The position numbers and the translations under genes were made by a program. From Fasciolopsis buskii (taxonomy: Eukaryota > Platyhelminthes > Trematoda > Plagiorchiida > Fasciolidae), in NCBI GenBank assembly GCA_008360955.1, contig LUCM01004216.1, forward strand, positions 106,712 through 170,711: 64,000 bases of DNA, written 5' to 3'. Below, piece after piece: positions 35,811 through 49,277 of this stretch; position 1 is the stretch's first letter, and each line of letters starts with the position of its first letter. The notes under the pieces are model-generated. The model searched no databases. It saw only the letters and a program-made list of their open reading frames with translations, and had not been told where the DNA came from.

Positions 35811-38800
35811 CGGTACATTGCTTGTGTAATTCGGTTCTGATATTTACAACAAGTAAAGGTGTTTGACTTTACCTGTCCATAAATTTTCCGAAAATTGATG
35901 GAGAACGGTGTTCAGATATAACTCAAAACTTAGTAAATAATGATACTGGATAAGCCTGAAAATGTTGTCGGTCAGTTTTTTTCACTTCCATTCTTTGATT
36001 CGGAACAGAATGCTACCGACATCCTCAGGCACTCTAACGGTGCACTGGTTATCGCGATCTGGGGTCGATAAGTAAAGACGGTGCTGTTTAACTGTCGAAT
36101 TATTCCACGGAATGTTGTTTTTTCAAGGTCGGAAAAATGCAAAGATAAATGCTCCGGGGATTACGGAATACTGTCTTATTTTCTATCAGTCCCTTGTGAA
36201 AGCGTATAAGCATAATGTGTAACTGCAAATCTGATAAATATTCCATGATTATTCACAGGTATTTGGGTGTTTTGAATCAATGAATGCTCCGTTTTTTGCG
36301 ACAAATTGGCTTTTCCCTTCAGAAAACGAATAAATGAAGGTGGTGCTAATTCACCAAATGCCATTTTTCAAAGGCCGACTAAACTTTAGGATGATATTTC
36401 TTTGTAATCTAACATCAAACCAGGGATTTGTTAACTGCTGAGATATACATCCTTTGAAAACATTACTATTATTTGCCGACCGGACACGTAAGTCTTTCGC
36501 ACAATGTCATGTTTAGGAGTAAAGAAGGCGTTGTTTGCTAATTGCAATTATTTTATTGTCAAGTAACTACCCTACTGTTCAGTTTCCAATTTCGGTTCCT
36601 TCATTATGCAATGAAACGAGGCGATAACATTCGTGAAACTAGCTGGCCCCTGCAAATGCTTAGGCAAAGCTTGCTTCCGCGTTGGAAAATTCTGTTTGTA
36701 CCAATTAATCGTTCACTGAAATAGGACCGGCAATATTCCATGAATAGTTGCCGAGATTAGGCTTACTTTTAGTCGCTAGATGAGATTTTAAAGAGGCTCG
36801 TTTTTAACCCACGTTTTATCAAAAATCTTTATTTTCTTGAATTACTAAAGGGCACTTTGATTGGAGTGACCGAAAATCCTCAAACATTTTTAGAATGCTG
36901 CCTTTTGGTTATGGACCAAAACGTTGACCATGACGTGTTTTGGCGTGTGATTTGGCTTATGCAGAACAAAAGATAATTATATTGCGTTTGGTAATGGTTG
37001 AGATGACAGTGAGCTTGAATTCAACAAAGTCATTAACCTTTAATTTCAACATGTCAGTTCATGTTAGTGGGGTCGGGCTTTAATTGCTATATCCTGAGAT
37101 CCTTTGTCCGCCTACGAACCTGACGCGACGGCACGTCCCTGATGCCTCGATTGACGAATCTGCCTCTTTGTTCACTTCACACTGGTGAGACAGGATGATG
37201 TTTGAGGTGGCTTCTCGATGAGAGGTAACCGTTGGAAAATGAATCCAATTTCGGATTGACTGTCGAATTTGCAAAGGAGCTAGGGAAAATTGCAGAAGCG
37301 TCATCCGAGCGCAATCGTATTTCGTGAACTGGTTTTAGAAAAACAATGAGCAAAGTTTCCATTGTAGTATTCAAAATTTAGCCAAACTCCTTCGGCAGCC
37401 AAGCAGCCTAGAATTAGAATGCGCTTCCACGAAGCTTCCTTACGTCGGTATCTAGAAGGGCTGTGCGAGTCAACAGAAATGAAATGTACGACAGTATATA
37501 ACGCATAAGTCCGATAGGAAGAGATCAACTTAACCGCAGTGATGCAGCTAACAAAACAACATTTCTGCTAAAGTATTAGTTTTGGAGATCATATGAACAA
37601 ATGAACCATTATTAACAAGTCACATGATATATCACAAATAACAGAGATATATGCACTCCATGCTAACAAGGGGAATTCTCGAATTAAAATATCTCTTTCC
37701 ATTATATTTCTCGTATGATCTGGCAAGGATATAAATCTGTAAATTGCACAGAGGAAAACAATTTCCCGCATTTTGGTTTTCCTTTATGCTGGCTTAAAAC
37801 AGGATCTAAAGAGGAATCCGTGAACAATGCTAGGCTCTGTATTGGATTACTCAGACTTTCGTTTCCAGTTTGTCTTCGTATTAGAGGAACATTCTGACTC
37901 GTGTTTAGTGGTTGTATTGGATGGTTGACTCACATACAGTTGAGTCGATTGGCTTGCTCATTAGATATTCGCTTTGCGGCTAGCTTACTTTTCGTGAGAA
38001 ATTAAGTAGTTTGCTTGGATTCTTAGATGGCGTGTGCGTAAAATAAACGATCATATGTGGCACGCTGTGCGGAGCTATTTTGTTTGATTACCAAGTGACA
38101 GTTATATGCATTGGCTACCCTGATATGTGTACTCATCTTTTAGGAATTAGTTTATTAAATTGATCATCCTAAGGTTGTGTTTGTGTGATTTCAAACTCTA
38201 ACAATTGGGCATAAACGTAGTGGAATTCTTTCGAAAACTACATAACAGAAGTTGGCTATTTGTAGTCCAATTTTCGCAGTGGGACAGCCACGAGAGTGTT
38301 ACGTATGACCAGCCAGATGAATGATTATCGGGCTGCTGACATTACGCCTGGTTTGGTTTTGCACCCGTGTGCTTGGCTTATAATATGGATCCCCTTGCAA
38401 AGTACCGATAATTTGTTATTAGCCAATGGCTGTCGAGTAAACTTTGCAAATTTCCTAAAACGTCTGCTTCAGTTGACATGATCGTCTCGTTACACTGGAT
38501 TCTGCTCCTCCGTTGCCAATCACATACGCATCTGCAGTAGTCGTTCTTTTTCGATGTTTGTGCTGGATTTTTAGGCAGATGAAATTCTCCCAAATAAACA
38601 CTTGATGAAGCATAGGTTTGAATATGAATCTGAGTACTAAATGCTCTACCACGATTAAAATTTACGCTTCATCGGACTCGGTTGTTATGACACAACGAAG
38701 ACACTGGATGACAATCTGTAATTTAGAAAATTGTGGTAAGCTTTCAACCTAAAAGTAGCGGTTTTATCTACTGATAATCTTCGTTTATCGGTTTACAATG

Positions 38801-41800
38801 AGCCTTGATCTCTACTGTGAATACAGTGATTTCCGTGAATACATCTCACAATAGCTCGCGAGCATCATACTGCTGTGTTGAGATTTTTATTTGACTGACG
38901 GATGTTGGACTCCCCTGTCATCACACAAAACCTCAGATCATCCTATCAAACGAGGAAGCAATGGAATTGACTTCCGTTGTCACTCTTTGATAGATATCAG
39001 TGACAGACTTTATACCCTGGCCCGCAGTGCTTTTATCATTTGCACCGTCGACGGTCTACTCGGTGTCCAGGTAATTGAAAAACGGAGTTTGTGGCATTGA
39101 AATATTAATTCAGTTGTGAGACTGCAGTATTTTCCAACATTCGGTGACCCTCAGCAGGAATTGGATCGAGAGTGACTTTACCAATATTTGGTCAGCATGG
39201 ATCCCTGTTGTGTATTAGCTTCTTTGTGTTCGTAGATCGGACTAGTGAACCAGTAGGACAAAAGTTTCGAGAATTCCTAAATTTCAGGGAGCTGATATTC
39301 CCTGTGAAATTAGAAATGTGCCCACTTATCCTACCAGGTAACCTGATTCTGATAAATGAACAACATAAGTACGCTCGAGCTGAAGGACGAAAAAGAAGAG
39401 TTTAAACGAAAGTTGTGCAATTCTGTTCTGTTCCTAAAATGCGGGTTTATTCCAGGATAAGCTTCCGAATATGGCTTCATTCATTTTCGCCTTGAGCTCA
39501 ATCCCTCTGGTGTACATTCACCCTCACCGAAAAGAGCTGTAAATAAAGTTTTACCAATTAACGCTGCTAACTTTTCTAATATTCGCGAATAAATTATTAT
39601 TTGAACTCGAAGATTATGCGGATTTTCTTTGACGCATAGATGGTCTGGAGTGTTGGCAGTTATGCAAGCATTTTGTTTTCACAGCTGATGCATCCATTTA
39701 TGGGTTTGAACCATTTGCCAGTGAGTACAGAATCGAATAAGAACTAGTCGTCGATTCTGTATGCGGCTATTTTAATTTTATCTGCAGTTCGAGCATGTCC
39801 CAATATTATCAGTGTCGTAGTTTACGCATGTCATTAGCAGCCATCAAAGTGGATGCCAAGAGATAATTCGGCCTACACAGACAAAGACTGCAGATGAACT
39901 GGAGTCTCGGGCACTGGATTTCCAACTAGACAGTTCCAGTCTTTTTTGATCAACAAAGCGAAAACTGTAAAATTCATAACTGGATATGAGGCAATTAAAC
40001 CCTATTAAAATGGTAGTACTGTCTGCATACACCCAGTGCGTAGTGTGAGTAATTGCATTCTGTTGTACATCAAGGTACCCGTTGCCTGCTGGTGCATTAC
40101 TTAATGGCCAGAAACGAAGTAGGATGACCAGCAAAGTTGGACAGCCACTTTGAACACAAATGCTCAGGCGACATATACTGGATGCTTCTCCTCAACTGCG
40201 TATTATTGCTAATCTTACCGAGATGTGCTACCAAGAAAAACAAACGAGCATTTTTTGGCAAGCCGTCCGCTCCAGGATCGTCCGTAAGTCGACGCAAACA
40301 ACTAAGTCCAATGCTGCACAAAATCCAACGAAACAGCTTTGAGCTATTTGTAAGGACATCTAGTCACCTCCTGGCACCGTACGATCACTTAGCGTCTGAT
40401 CCGCACAGCCTCTGACGCGACTTCGTCGTTTGGAAATAACACCCACGCTTCTCGCTGTCCTTAGGAAACTTTGTAGAAGCAATTTTCCTATCTTTACAAC
40501 CTTGGTTGTTGTGATTACCAGACTGATGTCTTCGCTCGACATTCGATCACACAGCTTTGAGAATTTAAGCGGGACTAACGTGTGGTGTATATTGACCTCT
40601 TTCACGCACGTGAGTAAAACAATTTATTGATCTGCTTCATCAGTCTCCAAGAACGGGATTCATGCTGAACTAGTCCTGATTAAGTCCTGTATTGGATTAT
40701 CCTAGTACTTCTTTTCTTGTGTCTCAACAAAAGTGATCTTTTGATTTGACAAACCGTTGTTGCTGTCGCAGCATTTACCATTACAATCCAAGATTTTACT
40801 TATTGATTCTTCGATGAAACCTTTTGAGAGAGTACTTAGGCTTTCAGTAGGTCACAGAATAGTCTTCTGTTTTAACATTGATAGCCCAGTAACTTCAAGA
40901 AGAGTTTATTATTTCAGCAGTCGGCTATCAGAAGTCTTTTAAAGCTGTCGGAAGAATCATGATGAATGGCCACGGTTAGCTGATGTCTCTATAAAGTTCG
41001 TGATTTGATACCATTGTTAATCTTGGCGTTTTCCAGCCAGCTTAATCTCATATGTCTGAACGAATACTGGATCAGTACCACTGGACTTTTCTGTCTGTCA
41101 GAGGGTCAGCTTGGTACGAAGCCCCTTTTCATTGTCATGCAGTGTTCAGTCAATCAAAGGCAAATTGCTCAAATTCCGAAAAACTTTCTTGTTCCTTTGC
41201 TGTTTGTCTACTGACTGGGTTTTTATACTTGAGGCCAGAGATAATGGCTTTGATAATTGCTTGTCGCTTGTGATTTGCCCGAAACCAGCAGCAACATTCT
41301 TTTTTCAGGAACAGCACTAACTGCGGTGAAATTGGTGCCACCCAGAATTACTTCACTCCTCAGTAACATTAGTCTGTGTTACCTGCCCGATTTCCAACAC
41401 AGTTCTGTCGTATTTGTGCTAAAACTACGGATCTTTAGTGCTCCACAACAAGTAGCTTCCGCTTTTGCAGAAAACGATATGTTACTCAACGGTCTAAATT
41501 GTCTTCACGTCATTTTTCAGGCCCAGCAAATAATTTCAATCAGCTGAGTTCTAGACTTCATTTATCTTGGTTTATGCCCAATTGGTGGATATGAATTCGT
41601 TTTTTCTCCACAATAAAGCGCCTTGACATGTCGCATGCATTTCAACTAGACTACGGTGGTAGTCTAAAATTTATCACCAGGCAAATTTTGTCGAGTCGTG
41701 TCCTAATAACCGGGAATGCTATTCCGTTCGAAATGAAACCTATTTTCGCTCTTCAGTTTCATTCTGGCTACCTGAAGAAACCACTGTACGGCTATGTGTA

Positions 41801-44800
41801 AAGCTGTCATGCAAAAGGTAAAATAATACCATGGTCACTTGCCATTGAAATTAAGTAGACATTCGTATTTTACTGACAATAACTGGTTTATTTTTATTTG
41901 AATTTCTTAGTCAGTTAGAGCAAGTTTAAACGTCGCTTTATTCTGCAGTTTGGCCGTACTTTACACAGCGGATGATCATGTGTTGCACCAAATGAATAGT
42001 TATTTGGACACTCATCATTGACAAGCTTCTTTGATTAAGATATTGAGTAAAATCCACTATTGGCTACCTTGTCGGCTGGATGTTGATCTGCTCGACTGTC
42101 TATACAATTTGACTTGTTGCGCTTGGGTGATGCGATAACCGGTGTCCGTGCACTGAGGTTGGGGAACTCATATTCAAATAAGGAACATATGTCAGCTAAG
42201 TCAAAACAAAATTTGGTCCAATCCCAAGTTCGGCTGAATTTTCAAACGTAAGGTCACAGTTGAATATTTACTGAGAGTAAAACTAATGAGTGATGCATGA
42301 TTACCATTCAGATAGGATATTCACACTAAAGCCAAAGTGATGGCAGTCACCTTTGGCATGAGCTGCTTCGCCAATCAACGACAGTATTCTCGATTAGTTA
42401 TGCTTATATGTCTGCTACGGCGAACTTTAAAGTGCATGCGCAAATTACAAGCTCAGTGAAAAAAATTACGGTAGCTTCCATTTGAACAAACGAACCTCAA
42501 TATTCACAGCACTTTAAATCACACGTGGTATACACTAAACCCTGAACTTCGCCTAGATATGTGTTGCTATGTTGCGTATATTTGTACTGTTGTCGTTGGG
42601 GTGTTGGCTTACTGTTCCTCCACTGCAGCTTGGGAATCTAAAACCGCTAAAAGCTTATTAGGGTGCTTAGTACGAATACCACTATTTTAAGCACGCTGAT
42701 ACAGAGGCACTTACGATCGATCTCTATAAAAAAATGATTTGCTTTATGCGTACCGTAGATGATCGATTCCACGAGTCTTTGAACAATTGTGTGTGCGATG
42801 AGATCCTCGAGAATGAGACAATAAGAAAATCAACGTTTTTAAGTGCACACTTTAACCTTGGATCAGCCGCATACTCTCTAGAGAGAAAGCAATTCTTTCT
42901 TTTTTACCAGGTAAAAAACTAAATGTCAGCTTGATAGCATGCAGTACTCCGACTCCTCTGCTCATGTATACTTCTGACCCTGACCGTATAAAATCAGCAG
43001 AACTCCTAATAGTCTTGAAAAGTACCACTGTACCTGATCAATAATTAAACTACTGTTAAACTAATATGGTACTAACTTAATATCTGAATGATTTACCAGA
43101 AAAAGAATCGATATGTTGTTTCATGATTGTTTCTGTACCTTCTTTGTTACTGATAAAGCATATAATTTACCAAATGGTAGAAAACGAAAGAAAATCAGCT
43201 GAATGTTTGGATTATGGAATCGGGGATTATGGGTGTTGGCAATCAGCCCATCATCGAAATCGTGGAACCAAGTTTCATCCGTTGTAGTTAGGCCGACGTC
43301 AACAGTGTATAGATCTATGACCCCGAATCAGTTATTCGAACACGAGGCGAATCATTTCAAGTTAAATAAGTTGGAAGTCTAGCCAATTCTGTAGGATCCT
43401 TTTTCGTCCTATTGATGAAAATTCCATGATCACAGACGGTCACGTCCCAAAGAAACCGAATTCGGAATGAGAGCGGTACAGGGAGCGTCGATATATTTTT
43501 AGAAGCGTGTGGTTTTTCTATGAACAAGTGCGCCCTAGGCTTAAATACCAACCGTCAAACAATGGGTGACTATCACTAATGATTCAAAACTTGAATAAAA
43601 TAGTCACAAATTATCTTACCGATTCCAATGAAGAACTTGTCATGACCTTCAGACAAAAAAGTACTCCATAACTGAATTATCTATATTCCCTTTGATTGGA
43701 TAGAAAAAGTAATCACAACACATCTTTTGTGGATTCCGCGGTACAGTCCGTGATGTAGATGCTCAATTACATGGTCTTCATCAGACTGGTTTTTAAATGA
43801 ATTACAGTAAATAAATTTTTACTCAAATCCCGGGCGATAGTTATTGTTTAAAACCATGATCAGGTGGACATCTGTATATGCCACAACAATGGAAGCCAAC
43901 TTGAAGCAACTGATCAGCCTTGCTAATTTTCACTCCTTGGAGAGGACAATCAGCTTTCCCTTAAGATAGAGGTAATCGGTGAATCGCTTGCAATATATTG
44001 TAAAACTGGCTCTCCCAGTTGAACGATGTGCTCTGATAACGGGCATTTGGTATTATTGAGTAAAGGAAATCATGTCATTTGTCCGACCACAAATTAAGAC
44101 TAGGAAGATGCAAAATGGGAATTTTCTTGCAGTACCCATGCAAATGACCTCGCGCTCCTTAGATTACGCAGCCAGAGAGTGAAAGAGGGAGAATTGGAAA
44201 TGGGAGTGGAACAAAAGCTGACAAACGCGAGAACCAATTAAATCTCTGGGCAAACATGTTTTCTGTATAGTATGAAAAATCATAATAACCCAATTCATAG
44301 AACATTCCAAAGAACAAAGGATCAAAGCTGATAAATTCCGAGTTTTCCGTTCTCACCAAAGTGCCTATATCGTTCTTGAGTTTTCGGTTGACGGAAAGCG
44401 GTCTTTATCGCTCCTTTAGCGGAATAATGAATTTTCTTTGCATTATTTGCCTAAAATTCTGGCCTTACTTACTAAACGTACGTTGGATAAACGAAATCAG
44501 GACATTGTTCGTAGAGCTTCTTTTCCAGGATAAAATACAACGCAACAAGTAGATGCTATTCATTTATCATTAAATGATGCTGAAACACAGTGGTGTTTAT
44601 CCAACTGAATAGTAGGTATAAAAAACCAATACTGGTGGATGTCAACCGTTCGTATTGCTCTTTTCAACCACCAACGCAAAACAATCTAAGAATTAAGTAA
44701 TATTCAGTTATGAGTTGCGCAGGAAGTACATACAGGTCCAATTCAGCACGACACACAATCGGTCATCCCGGTGGCAAACGCTGAATTTGTGTTAATAGCT

Positions 44801-46240
44801 TGTGTAGAAGAGCCTTTTTACGTAATTGGATTAGCGTTGCTCAGCTGAGATCTTCCAGTTAGTATTGTGAAGCAAGGGTTCAACATATTGAATGGCTTCA
44901 ACTGTATGTCCAATGGTAAGATCTGACCGACTATTCCGCCTTCGTTCATACCATTCAGTAATTCATATAACCGGCGTTGCCTACGCCCGCATATATGTGC
45001 GTGTTTGTGTGCGATTGTACCTGTGGTCTCTTAAAGGTTCTTCGTTACATGCTAAGTGAACAGTAGAAAATCCACAAATCCTTTGTGCTGCTCAACTCGG
45101 CTATCTCAAACGATCCACCGTTTATCTTTTTACAATTAGCGAAGTAATAAATGTGAAAATCCTTTGTTGAATTGCACGGTGCAACCTCTGCCTAGTCAAT
45201 TAAATTGAGTGATTCTAATTTCTCCCTATGTTTGTTTGATCTGTCACTAATGTTTTAACCGTAGATTGCGGTAGGTGGAACTTTAGACTTTGTTTGTGAC
45301 CTTATGGACACCTCATATTCAGTCCAACGGTTGGCGTTTCTAATCCTTTCTCCCTAAATCTGGTTACCTTTTGCTTCCCCAGAGATCGGGTTTAAATGTA
45401 TGTGACAACCATACGACTGACGATCATACGCTATCTTCGGTCTTCACTAAACAGTAATCCATCACGGCTGCCTGCATGACTGGGTTCATTCTGTGCGGGG
45501 TCATGGCTACCTTCATCGATTTGCCTGATTTCATGTTTATATTGTGTTTCCTTGCGTGTTCGGGTGTACGGCTGACTGCTTATGTGGCAGACTCGTAGAT
45601 CAAGATTCTTCCAAAATACTTCTCACTGGACATAGCCGAATGACGTCGTCCTATTACCTGGTAGTTTGTATTTTCTTCCGTCGCTTCTGTCACTAATGGA
45701 AGCGCTATAACTTGGTCGCTTTTGGAGTAATATTTCGAGGGATGGATTGCTCATGAATTAAAGTTTTTGCAATTTATCATAATAATCAGTTGCCTTTATC
45801 AATCGCACCGCACCACTGGACAGTCTTAGTTGTCAGAGGTTCGGAACTCGGATACTCCACCCTACCGAGTTGTAGGGGTTCTGATCAGGTTGGGAATTCG
45901 TTGGTCTGAGATCTTACCATGGAGTCTGCGGGTGATATATTCCTCTAAAGAACCCCAAAAAAGTCAATGGAGTTCATCAGAGGCCCGAAGAAATAAACAG
46001 GCAGATTTGAACTGGATTTATGAAATTCCGTTTAGCTTTTTTGCATAGCCTGAAGTAGATGCCAACAAAACCATGTCTTTTTTGCACGGAAGATCCTGTC
46101 CAACACTAGTCTCTATTAGAGATGACTGAATCTTGATTAAACCCATAAAACGCTAGCACGCCGATCAGTGTGTAAACTGCACCGTGACGGCGAATTCCAT
46201 TGGCTCTAAATGGCCTGGTACACATATAAAAATATGTACA
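35811..46240. other. No recognisable gene
   Basis: About 10 kb with only short ORFs (up to 96 codons). Three overlapping minus-strand frames (40605-40360, 40321-40097, 40134-39844) follow one another and read as fairly protein-like, but I could not place them in a family. Confidence 0.45.
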
Positions 46241-46304
46241 CACATATGTATATATATATTTGTACATATCAATGAAAATTATATTCGCTCAAATCGAGCT
46301 CGCG

Positions 46305-46371
46305 ATGCGTCTTTTTCTACTTCTTTTTGGAGTCACGCTGCTTGTTCCATTCTACGATTGTGTACCAGCAG
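46305..46371 (+). CDS. Candidate first coding exon: signal peptide of a secreted protein
   Basis: From ATG at 46305 the frame encodes MRLFLLLFGVTLLVPF followed by YDCVPA, a textbook secretory signal peptide: one basic residue, a leucine-rich core, and a polar region with Cys and Ala at the end. It stops at a good donor CAG|GTGCGT after the first base of a codon (phase 1). An in-frame ATG at 46272 would add 11 less typical residues, so I prefer 46305. An AT-rich stretch with TATATATAT precedes it, but it is a microsatellite and cannot be called a promoter. Several short exons further down on the same strand also begin in phase 1. The 5' UTR and transcription start are not visible. Confidence 0.5.
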
Positions 46372-46590
46372 GTGCGTCTGAGATTCCATTAAATTTACAT
46401 TGTATCGCTGACTGGCTTGAGTAAATAGATGCGAATAAGTTATTTTAGATTCCGAACCTGAACGCGAACTAATGTCATTCAGATTCTAAACTTTGAATGA
46501 AAAAATTCTACTCAAGTAGTGTGTTGCGAGAATTTCCAATGGATAGCACAAAACAATTACGAAAGCAGTTTTGATAGTTAGGAACTCCAC

Positions 46591-46698
46591 AGAAAAGGGA
46601 ACAAAAATAAAGGAACTAATGAACCAAAATTCTGCTGGTATTACAATTGCAACAAATTTGGTTTCCTCAAAAACCTTGCTTCTATGTATCCTTTGTAA
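46591..46698 (+). pseudogene. Possible gag zinc-knuckle relic
   Basis: A plus frame reads RKGNKNKGTNEPKFCWYYNC, then NKFGFLKN, before a stop at 46696-46698. A basic linker followed by C-W-Y-x2-C-N-K-F-G resembles the CCHC knuckle of retrotransposon Gag (C-x2-C-x4-H-x4-C), but two residues are inserted, and the His and last Cys are F and L. No protease, RT or LTR accompanies it. Weak support. Confidence 0.2.
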
Positions 46699-47203
46699 GT
46701 ATGATTTTTATAGGATAGGAGAGAATCCGAAAAAAACAATCACCTAAATAAAACAGACAGTGACCTCGCATGAAATGTGCTATTCATGGATTCATGAAAC
46801 ACACTGTCACCAGCCTAATAGTTATGCCCCTTTCAACATTGTGATGTCTCGAAACTATGGCTATAAGTTTCAAGGTATATTTGTGAGCATCTGGTGACGA
46901 ATCGCACCACATAATTATTAGCCACTGTCTCTGTGATCGCCTAAATTAATATGAATGTGCTAATGAAACTTTCCACTGTATCTTTCCGCATGTGTGATTC
47001 ACCTGTCCCCGTCCAGCAGTAACGAGCTTTGCAACGTTTAGTCAGACGACGTTCTTATGAAGAGAGAAAAAAGCAGAAGCCGTGATCAGCTTCATCTGAT
47101 GTTCAGTTTTGCAAACCCTGGTGCCGTTGTGCAATGCTAATGATAATAGTTAGACTCTGGTTAGTACGCCAATTTACATCAGGATGTGTTCCGTCCCTGT
47201 TAG

Positions 47204-47330
47204 GATTAGATATCTCTGAGATCAAGGTTATTTATCAGGTGTGAGTACAGATTTCGACGAAAAGCTCAATTGTTAAGCTAAATTTCAGGTTTGCTTTAGT
47301 TCAACCACAAATAAATTCGGCTTATTTCGT
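47204..47330 (+). CDS. Two candidate short exons (47204-47238 and 47289-47330)
   Basis: The first (35 nt) follows a pyrimidine-rich acceptor (TTCCGTCCCTGTTAG) and ends CAG|GTGTGA. Entered in phase 1 it reads LDISEIKVIYQ and leaves in phase 0. A 50-nt intron separates it from 47289, which follows ATTTCAG and ends at GTGAGT after 47330 (or at 47328), reading VCFSSTTNKFGLFR in phase 0. Using 47328 as the end, a further exon starting at 47362 (acceptor TTCTCTCCAG) stays open in phase 1 with two cysteines (AACVTVNLSSLPKCPVG). The phases follow on from the signal-peptide exon at 46305-46371, but these calls are individually weak. Confidence 0.25.
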
Positions 47331-48159
47331 GTGAGTGAAGTGATTAGTAACTTCTCTCCAGGTGCAGCTTGTGTAACGGTTAATTTGAGTAGTCTACCTA
47401 AATGCCCGGTCGGAAGTGGCAAGCTAGAGATATCAAAACGGATTTGATGTTTGGCGCGTTCCACGGAAAAAATGTGCTCCCGTACCTGGAACAGTTTTGT
47501 CTAATTAGCCAGGTTTTCTGTCCTTTGTACCAGGAATTTTGATCTTGTTGTTTTCAGAACAATAACACGGAACTATTAGTCTTTAATATGGAGACGTTAA
47601 TTAATTGCAAACCGAAATCTACACAATCAACATGTTAGGTTGCAATACAGCGAGCGTAATCCTACTCACCAGCCAAATGACTTCCCCTCTCAATGTGGAT
47701 ACAGCTAGCTGGGAAATGATACCAATATCTTCAATATACCTTCTACTGTTTTGTAACTTTATATATGCGAAGACGATTGTACGTTCACAACCGGATTATG
47801 CAACCAAAGCATAATGGCGCATAACTGAATGCAGAGTCAACATGCTTTTTACTACACTTTCACACCATTGGATATCAGAAGTAAATTCATTTGGTGAACT
47901 TCCAGTTTTGTGAATCGGGTAAGTAAGTAGGGCAAGTACATTAGTTTCATTCAGCCGGTTGGTCATTCTTCGATGGAAGCAAACAACACGGCTGAAGAGA
48001 ATACAGTATCTTCGGATGGATTTTTCGGCCTATCGAGGTGGACCGTGTGATGGCAGTTCACGAGAAAAAATGGATGATATACCTAGTCATTTTGTATACC
48101 CAGGGGAAGTCGGGAAAACAACCGTATCCAAAGCTGGACTAAATGACTACGAATAACTT

Positions 48160-49154
48160 CGATGGCAGCGAATATAGATTGATGTTTATGGTTGTCCTTT
48201 TGTATTATGTTGCAACAGGCGACATTCATGTCTACATATACTTGGAATATCGGGTCCATTGACTTGTCAACGGAGGTCACAGGAAGGTTTCCTTGGGTCG
48301 CACTGGATAAAGGGAAACAAGCGACTGGAAAAACTGAAGCAAAAGATTCGTAGTTTTACTGGACCATACTTTAACAAGGACAATTTCACTCTATCCTAAT
48401 TTTGGGATCATCAAACGTACAAGAAACGGTCGGGCGGTCGTCATTCTCAATATCAGACGTTTGAAAAATCCCACAGAACACAATAAGAACAACAACGTGG
48501 CGAACAAGCTCGTTTTCATTTGTTCGTATTTATGCCAATACCTAACAATAAAAATGGTCTGGAGATGGTTCAAGGAAAATTGTCGAATAATGACAAGTGG
48601 TCTACAGCCTGATTGTGTGATAAATTGATCAATTACACATACACACAGACGCATTCTTAGAATTGTGAACTGATGTGACTGCAAACCAACAATTTCCCTT
48701 GAACCATCTCCAGACCACATTTAATGTTATATGTTAGCAAGAATACGAATAACTGAAAACGCGCTTGCTCGCCACGTTGTATTGTTCTCAATATCCTTTA
48801 ACCAACTGAACGACTGCTAGTATCAGCAGTACTGGTATTACTAATAAAATCTCATGATAGTAATGACTGTATTAGCAGCCATTGATATATTTGCTGTAAA
48901 TTAGTGTGTGCACTATGTTTATTCTGCTATAGTAAAAGGGAACAAAAATTGCCTTCTACGTTTTGCTGTTTTGAACAAATGATCAGATTGGAAATCCAGT
49001 GAAATCGACAAGTGGCACTATTTGTCAGCCATATCAATTACTACCGTACGGAAACAAATAGAACACTGTTGACAAAGTTGGTTCATCACGAACACAATGA
49101 GCTTAGTGGAAACAGTGACTAGTTAGCATACATGAGTGAAATTAGTTGCTCAAG
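48160..49154. other. No recognisable feature
   Basis: AT-rich, lying within the putative intron region of the candidate gene. No repeat or exon signal was found that I would defend. Confidence 0.4.
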
Positions 49155-49277
49155 AATTGGCAGTGACCACGCATTCAAAATCACGGTATTTATATCAGAA
49201 GATCTTGAGTTCGATTCCTCTTGTCGCTGGTCATTTTTCCTGCCTTCAAGTCTCCAGTTGGCCACAACCCGCGTTCC
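49155..49277 (+). repeat. tRNA-derived SINE-like copy C
   Basis: A B-box-like GAGTTCGATTCCT (49207-49219) is followed by CTTGTCGCTGGTCATTTTTC and later TTGGCCACAACCCGCGTTCC, matching copies A and B. The 5' half is more diverged. Confidence 0.6.

Noticed and set aside
46230..46262. TATATATATAT as a TATA box for the signal-peptide exon
   Set aside because: Part of a TA/CA microsatellite of the kind found elsewhere in the window; no way to assign promoter function.
46450..46492. Possible exon DSEPERELMS after TTATTTTAG
   Set aside because: No donor before the in-frame stop, so it cannot be an internal exon in the needed phase; acceptor context is ordinary.
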